From Bombus terrestris (taxonomy: Eukaryota > Arthropoda > Insecta > Hymenoptera > Apidae): a stretch of DNA of 64,000 nt. Below are positions 62,621-64,000 of the stretch, piece by piece. Position numbers and translations under genes: made by a program. The notes below the pieces were generated by a model. That model was not told the DNA's origin. It was given only the letters and a program-made list of their open reading frames with translations, and did not search any database. Position 1 is the first letter of the stretch. Each line of letters begins with the position of its first letter. The stretch lies in the NCBI RefSeq assembly GCF_910591885.1, contig NC_063275.1, positions 24,540,501 through 24,604,500 of the forward strand, in the 5' to 3' direction.

Positions 62621-63056
62621 TTTGTACCGTACAGTACGTCCACCGAAGTACTGACGTTTCGCTGTGCCATCGCATGGCCGACGTGTGCATTCCGAGGTTC
62701 ACTTTCGCGTGGTATCCGCTCCGTCACAAGTATCGCTTTTAAAACGTTAACACTTGTGGCAAAACATCAACATACCGATCTCAGAGTGAGTGAAAAGTGT
62801 GGTAAACGATGGTTTGCCGTTTTCACCGATAGAACAGTAATTCTTTGTCGAACACGTTCTTTCTGACATAATCCGGTATAAACTGGATCGAAGCAGATTC
62901 ATCGATAAACGGATTGATCATTCATTTCAGAGAAAAATTACTAGATCCGGCTTTCACGTCGACGTGGACCACCTTTCCAGGCTTCGTCCCGTTGGTGATA
63001 AACGATTAATTTAGTTTGAACCTGTAAGCCGCGACCACGCGACACAACGCTCAACG
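62510..63056. promoter_or_regulatory. Divergent CpG-rich promoter of SERAC1 and eRF1
   Basis: SERAC1 (start 61825, minus) and eRF1 (start 63057, plus) are head-to-head with 1.2 kb between their start codons. The CpG-rich core at about 62520-62760 and the sequence up to 63056 probably hold the eRF1 promoter and 5-prime UTR, possibly shared. No TATA box is evident, which suits a housekeeping promoter. Confidence 0.45.
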
Positions 63057-64000
63057 ATGTCTAACGAAGAAACTTCCGCCGACCGCAATGTCGAAATCTG
63101 GAAAATCAAGAAACTTATAAAAAGTCTCGAAATGGCCAGGGGGTAAGTAGGTCGAAATTAATATTGCCGCGCCTTTTCTTATCAGCTGTTCGATTTTCTA
63201 TTTGCACATATGTTTTAAAGAGCATGTGGTAAGTAAGAAGTAACGGTCTTTCCGTTCTTACTGGGAAAATGAGTTTCACGTGATTTTACAGGAAAAATTT
63301 TCGTGGTACTCGAAATTTCGAGAAATATATATCGTACTTATTCGATGTTTTATCACGGAATTTTTTATTACATTAAAAAAAATATAAGCTTTATTAATAT
63401 AACGCTACAACAACCTCACATAGAAACAGATTGTTTTACAATATAGCATTGTTTATGATATATACTTGTCATGCATGGAATATCTTCTTTTGCAGGAACG
63501 GGACTAGTATGATTTCGTTAATTATCCCTCCAAAAGATCAGATATCGAGAGTAAGCAAAATGTTAGCAGATGAGTTTGGGACAGCATCAAATATTAAATC
63601 TCGTGTAAATAGACTATCTGTTTTGGGTGCTATCACATCCGTACAACATAGGCTAAAATTATATACGAAAGGTAATTTGAATAGATTATTGAAATTTTTT
63701 GTAATTTTGTTATTTATATCATATAAATGTGTTTATTAATTTATCCTGTTACATTTAAAGACAACTATTTCTGAATGAGTTCTTATTATGATATAATATA
63801 TATAAATATATTATGATATAATATTATATAAAGTATAGTGTGATACCAAGTGCATATATTCATGAATGTCATATACTTCAATAATATAAATTACACATTA
63901 TTTTTTTTTTAGTGCCTCCAAATGGCCTGGTAATATATTGTGGTACCATTGTAACAGAAGAAGGAAAAGAAAAGAAAGTTAACATTGATTTTGAACCCTT
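63057..64000 (+). CDS. eRF1: Eukaryotic peptide chain release factor subunit 1 (eRF1), 5-prime part
   Basis: Cytosolic factor that recognises all three stop codons in the ribosomal A site and triggers peptide release with eRF3. Exons in the window: 63057-63142, 63496-63671, 63913-64000 (continues off the edge), phases matching. Residues 1-116 of about 437 are present, covering much of the N-terminal stop-codon recognition domain. The start reads [20 protein letters not shown], close to the vertebrate start. The GTS motif falls at 31-33 and the NIKS decoding motif at 61-64, exactly the canonical numbering. The YxCxxxF motif (about 125-131) and the catalytic GGQ lie beyond the window. The match is near-identical to other animal eRF1 proteins, so the identification is secure. 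Confidence 0.98.

Noticed and set aside
62359..62866. 109- and 122-codon frames in the SERAC1-eRF1 interval
   Set aside because: Overlapping frames on both strands within CpG-rich promoter DNA, with no motif or splice evidence; only the 38-residue frame seemed worth listing.
1..64000. tRNA, rRNA, CRISPR array or bacterial-type operon
   Set aside because: No cloverleaf with a clear B-box, no spaced direct repeats and no operon-like packing were seen. A covariance-model scan could not be run here.

Overview
This is AT-rich nuclear DNA with spliced, intron-bearing genes (GT-AG introns, split codons, AATAAA signals). It comes from an insect. The base composition, abundance of unmethylated-looking CpG (many CGA/TCG words) and gene content suggest a hymenopteran, most likely a bee; the species is an inference. 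No bacterial, organellar or CRISPR features are seen.

Layout. 1-32 kb is gene-poor. It holds two phase-matched minus-strand exons of one gene (17439-17181 and 10924-10664, basic/Ser-Arg/His-rich, possibly the N-terminus of an RGK-type small GTPase, rest off-window to the left), three copies of a Tc1-like nonautonomous element family, a decayed mariner-like remnant, microsatellites, and a weak minus-strand membrane-protein candidate at 30.8-31.9 kb. 32.9-41.35 kb is a complete TCERG1/CA150 orthologue on the plus strand (17 coding exons, about 1204 codons, three WW and six FF domains). I also see a 60-nt phase-preserving candidate cassette exon in its first intron. 43.99-44.12 kb holds a short unannotated plus-strand first-exon candidate with a signal peptide.

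45.5-57.6 kb is a complete plus-strand gene for a type I membrane protein: signal peptide, long acidic and Thr/Ser-rich ectodomain with an LLP-x-D/G-Y repeat, SEA domain with a G-S cleavage-type motif, one membrane helix and a Tyr/Asn-rich tail (about 1082 aa). I do not recognise it by name. Tail-to-tail with it, 61.8-58.1 kb on the minus strand, is a complete SERAC1 orthologue (15 exons, about 731 aa) with one GC-AG intron, a lineage-specific looking insert in the lipase domain and a mariner-type MITE in an intron. Divergent from SERAC1, eRF1 (ETF1) begins at 63057 on the plus strand and runs off the right edge.

The genes are housekeeping functions (transcription/splicing coupling, mitochondrial-ER lipid homeostasis, translation termination) next to one lineage-specific surface protein; they do not form a joint pathway. 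I found no convincing novel multi-gene system. The most interesting leads are the SEA-domain mucin-like receptor with its own internal repeat and a possible truncated secreted isoform, the TCERG1 cassette exon, and the short hidden ORFs/exons listed in the findings.
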